Shown here: positions 60,824-64,000 of the stretch, piece by piece
How positions within the stretch are numbered: position 1 is the stretch's first letter
How the letters are laid out: each line of letters opens with the position of its first letter
Assembly (NCBI GenBank): GCA_014621425.1
Contig: JAANBB010000131.1
Span: 1 to 64,000, forward strand
Direction of reading: 5' to 3'
From: Cylindrodendrum hubeiense
Lineage: Eukaryota > Ascomycota > Sordariomycetes > Hypocreales > Nectriaceae
DNA length: 64,000 nucleotides
Notes under the pieces: model-generated
Told to the model about the DNA's origin: nothing
What the model saw: only the letters and a program-made list of their open reading frames with translations
The model's database searches: none
Translations under genes and position numbers: made by a program

Positions 60824-62937
60824 TGACCGAGGAGCTCTCTGTCCTGACCTCGGTGGTTGTGTCTTCCGCGACGGTACACCCGCCGTCACCACGAGTTGGA
60901 CCCGAAGAGGGGCATCGGCATCGTATTCTCGAGGTGATGCGGCCTTTTCTCCTCCTCCGCCGCGTCTTTCGATGTACGAGTGCGTAGCCCGCCCGCGGCA
61001 CGTCGCTCGATGATGGGCTTCATCCCTCCCAGGCATACCTTAATCGTCTCGGTACTGCTACCATTGGTGCTCCGGGTGGCTCTACGTAAGCCAGTGTAAG
61101 GTCAAGGTAGGATTGAAGGTGGGCTAATTAACAGAATGGCGGGAAAGCAGAAGCAAGCATGGCACACAGACGAGATGGTGACGTGACGTGACATGACAAC
61201 TTCTGGGTCTCTGTGCGGTCTGCCCAGCGGTCCCCTCTCCGTGCCTCTCCGTCCCTGTCCGTCCCTGTCCGTCGCTCGCATCCTTTGTCGTGTGTCCGTC
61301 CTGTCGGGTCGTATCTCGTCTCGGGGCTCCTCATGGTGGTTCCCCGTCGTGGCTAGCCGTGGTGGTGGCTCACTAGCTCGAGTGGGTTTCCTTTGGTTGC
61401 GCTGAGTTGCGCTGCTCGAATTCGTAAACCGCCCTGGGATGCCCGTCGTCATTGGCACATTGGCACCGTGGCAAGTGGCCTGGGCTGGCCTGGCAAGCCT
61501 GGGTCCCCCCATCCATCCCCCTCCACTCCACTCTCAAAGTGTCAATGTCCCGAGGTGGGCTCGTTCGCCGGTGGTGGCACGGTTCCGTCATGGTCAGCCG
61601 AGACGACACCGAGATGGCGAAGAAATGCACAGAGACCGAAGCGGGATCCAATCCTTGTTGGGGAGTCTTTTTCATGGGGGGAGGGGCGGTCGCTGTGGCT
61701 CTCTGTGGCTCTGTGCTCCCGTGGCTCCATGGATGGATGCTGCAATTCCCGAAGCCGACAGACAGACAGTGTGCTGGAATTAGACGTCGACGGCTCTCCT
61801 CGTCCTTCGCCTTCGCCTATGCAGCCCCCGTCGTCATTCTCTCGGTCAAGAGACAATTCCCCCACGGGCCAGGTGCCAGGTGCCCACCTATTAAGCGAAT
61901 GGTATAGCCCGGGAAACGAAAGCGAAAAAGAAAGGGCCAGAAGAACAAAAAGAACAAGACAGGGCGGCCGGCAGCGGTGGGCGGTGGGCGACGGGCCCAT
62001 GACCCGGGATTCCGGTTTGTGGTCAACGGCATGGAACCTGGACAAACATACGACGGAGCAGCCGGCCAGCGGGGGGAACCTTTTTTCCCCTTCTCTTTCA
62101 TTTGGGCCTCTGCGGGCCCGGAGCAGGACGAGGAGCAGGTGTAGGAGGAGATGCGGCAGCCTGAGAGGCGGAGGGAGGGGTGCGTCTCGCTGCAACGTTC
62201 GGCATGAGGTTGGATCATGGAAGGGCGGTCTCTGTATCATGACCGTCTCCTGACCCTCTCGGAGCGTGGTTCTGGTGTGCTTTTCCCGCCGCGTCTAGGT
62301 CCATGGATGGACTTTGTTTTTCCCTCGATCCGACTTCCCTTGCCCATCGTTCCATGTCTCTCTCCATCTGTCCATGTTTGCATTTTCTCCGGCCACCGAG
62401 ACCGTCTTGCTGGCGTGCTTTCCTTCATCTCGTTTCCCCCTCCCATTTACCGTTTACCGAGAACTGCCGCTATATCCTCGTATCTTCTCTTCTTTTCTTC
62501 TTCTCTCCTTCTCTTCTTCTGGTCTTCCTCTTTCTACTCCCTTCTCCTTCCGTTTTGGTTTAGCTCATATTCCATATCTCTCATACTTGGCTTGGGCCTC
62601 CCAAAACCAAGCCTGCTCCTCCCGCCGACGGATTTACCACAGCAACGAAAACACCATCGAGTAGCCCTGGTCAGGCTGGGCATCCTCACCCCCCAAGCGA
62701 ACGGGGCCCCCCCTCCTGTACCACCTTTTTTTTCTTGCTGTGTTTGCTTTTTCGACTTTCCTCAACCACTCCGTCGGTCACAGGCCCTGCCAAACACCCT
62801 TGGAGATCGTCTCGGTTGCTTGGGGGGAGAAAGCTAGTTCCGTTGCTACTAGGATCTAGAGGGACCAAGAGGGACCAAAAGAAACCAAGAGGCAGCCAGA
62901 GCCATCTAGAGGCAGCTGGCGTCGGCTCGTCCATCCA

Positions 62938-62974
62938 CTACCTACCACCTACCTACCTGCACCTACCTAGGTAG
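62938..62974. repeat. ACCT-type short repeat
   Basis: A CTACCACCTACCTACC run ending in CCTAGGTAG, the complement style of the TAGG run near 11010-11030. Confidence 0.75.
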
Positions 62975-63129
62975 TCCAAGACTACTCCGCCTGTTCCCGT
63001 CTGTCGGTAGCCCAGTAGCCCGATCATCGTGATTCAGCGTCTGGCCATTTCATCATCCTCAAACGTCAAAGCGACAGACAATCGCATCACTTGCTGGGCT
63101 GAGAGTGTCTCGTCTCGTCTTGTCTCGTC

Positions 63130-63177
63130 GCAAATCCGCAAACCCGCAAACCCGCAAATCCGCGGCTCAGCGGCTCA
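63130..63177. repeat. Two adjacent 8 bp tandem repeats
   Basis: Four units of GCAAAYCC at 63130-63161, then two units of GCGGCTCA at 63162-63177. Confidence 0.88.
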
Positions 63178-63888
63178 GCGATTGCACGTGCCGACCACAA
63201 GCTTCTCGTCTGTTGCACTTTGGTCTGCCGCACTTTGGTCTGCCCTGTCTGCCCTGTGCAACATCTACAGGACGGTACCTCTCACCTGCTGCTCACCTCG
63301 CATTGGCCGCCTTGGCCTTGAGACCACACCACCGCCAACCACAACCGCAACCGCCGCCGCCGCCGCATCCCCATCGTGGTTCGGCGCCACCTCCACAACC
63401 TCGACTCAGAACAGAAGCTGCTGCTGGAACTGCACACTGCCTACTGCACACGGCGCACTGCACGCTGCGTACAGATCACTGCGAGCTGGTTTCCCCAAAC
63501 CCACCACCCAACCACGATTTGCCGAGCCCGCGTCCCTACCGCCCCAAGTCCTCGACGCCGGGTTATCAATCGAGAAAAAAGGAAAACACCCCTGCTTGTG
63601 CATTTCACGGGGGCGCCGCCATCTCTTCCCTCCCACGCCCAACTGCTCACACGGACCGTCTCGCTCTGTCTTACTGCCCGCTGTCCCCAATCACCATCCG
63701 CCTTAATCGAGATTCAGACTGAACTGCCCTCTCGTCAATCAACAAAGAAACGAGTGCGCTCCAGATCCCGCGCCGCCACTGCCCACTGCGTCCCACGTCC
63801 CACGTCCCACGCGCAAGCCCAAGAAGCCATCCCAATCAGTCCGTCCCCAATCCCGAGTCCCCCAATCCCACAGATTCCCACACACACA

Positions 63889-63925
63889 CGCGCGCACACA
63901 CACACGCTCGCTCGCTCGCTCGCGC
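63889..63925. repeat. CA/CG and GCTC microsatellite
   Basis: A CA run, a short CG run, a second CA run and then four GCTC units. Confidence 0.85.
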
Positions 63926-64000
63926 ACCCACACGCACTCCCCACCCCAGTCGCAGTCGCACACAATCCACAGTCCACAGTCCACTGTCCACTGAGTCCAC

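Larger units (their letters stand above)
58961..64000. other. Minisatellite- and pyrimidine-rich tail
   Basis: No supportable gene. Composition returns to GC-rich. At least eight short tandem repeats are present, listed separately. From about 62300 the plus strand is strongly pyrimidine-rich, and 63280-64000 is C-rich with CCG and CA/CG runs. This pattern is usual in promoters and long leaders of fungal genes, so a plus-strand gene probably starts beyond the window. Long overlapping open frames at 61390-62250 exist on both strands at once and are not convincing. Confidence 0.4.

Noticed and set aside
61393..62253. Overlapping 286-codon (+) and 232-codon (-) open frames
   Set aside because: Both strands and several phases are open at once, as expected for low-AT sequence. 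The plus frame lacks an ATG for its first 110 codons.

Overview
The window is nuclear DNA of a filamentous ascomycete (Pezizomycotina), most likely a sordariomycete. Genes carry short introns of about 50-85 bp with GT...AG borders. The products include an ascomycete-type Atg29, a PROPPIN of the Hsv2 branch, and the EST1-like and GRDP-like families typical of fungal accessory regions. No gene is bacterial or organellar. I cannot name the species.

Left arm (about 1.1-18.6 kb): a dense block of eight conserved housekeeping genes, all of which I could splice into full-length frames. In order they are the PROPPIN hsv2 (+), spliceosomal RES subunit ist3 (-), dynein light intermediate chain (+), a SPATA20/YyaL-type thioredoxin-domain protein (-), atg29 (+), an Arb2-domain protein (+), an Mgr3-like mitochondrial TPR protein (-) and a membrane-anchored tRNA t6A dehydratase of the TcdA/Tcd1 type (+). 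Two are autophagy factors, and two adjacent divergent genes encode predicted mitochondrial membrane proteins. The 2.2 kb between the SPATA20 gene and atg29 holds a decayed coding fragment and a palindromic double GATA site.

Middle (18.6-47.8 kb): right after the dehydratase stop codon the sequence changes character. The stop codon and 3' flank are tandemly duplicated, followed by a small minisatellite. Then come nearly 30 kb with only two convincing genes: an EST1-like protein with an N-terminal C2H2-like motif (25.3-27.7 kb) and a GRDP-like protein with C-terminal Cys clusters (35.7-37.6 kb). This looks like an accessory, low-gene-density segment.

Right arm (47.8-64 kb): one C2H2 transcription factor gene (47.8-48.8 kb) lies alone with about 10 kb of non-coding DNA upstream and about 15 kb downstream. 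The downstream stretch holds a possible unrecognised coding region or relic (52.7-54.3 kb), an AT-rich segment with frame-broken coding remnants (55.7-58.9 kb), and a tail rich in short minisatellites and pyrimidine tracts (59-64 kb). That tail may be the leader or promoter of a plus-strand gene beyond the window. I found no tRNA, rRNA, CRISPR array or intact transposon.
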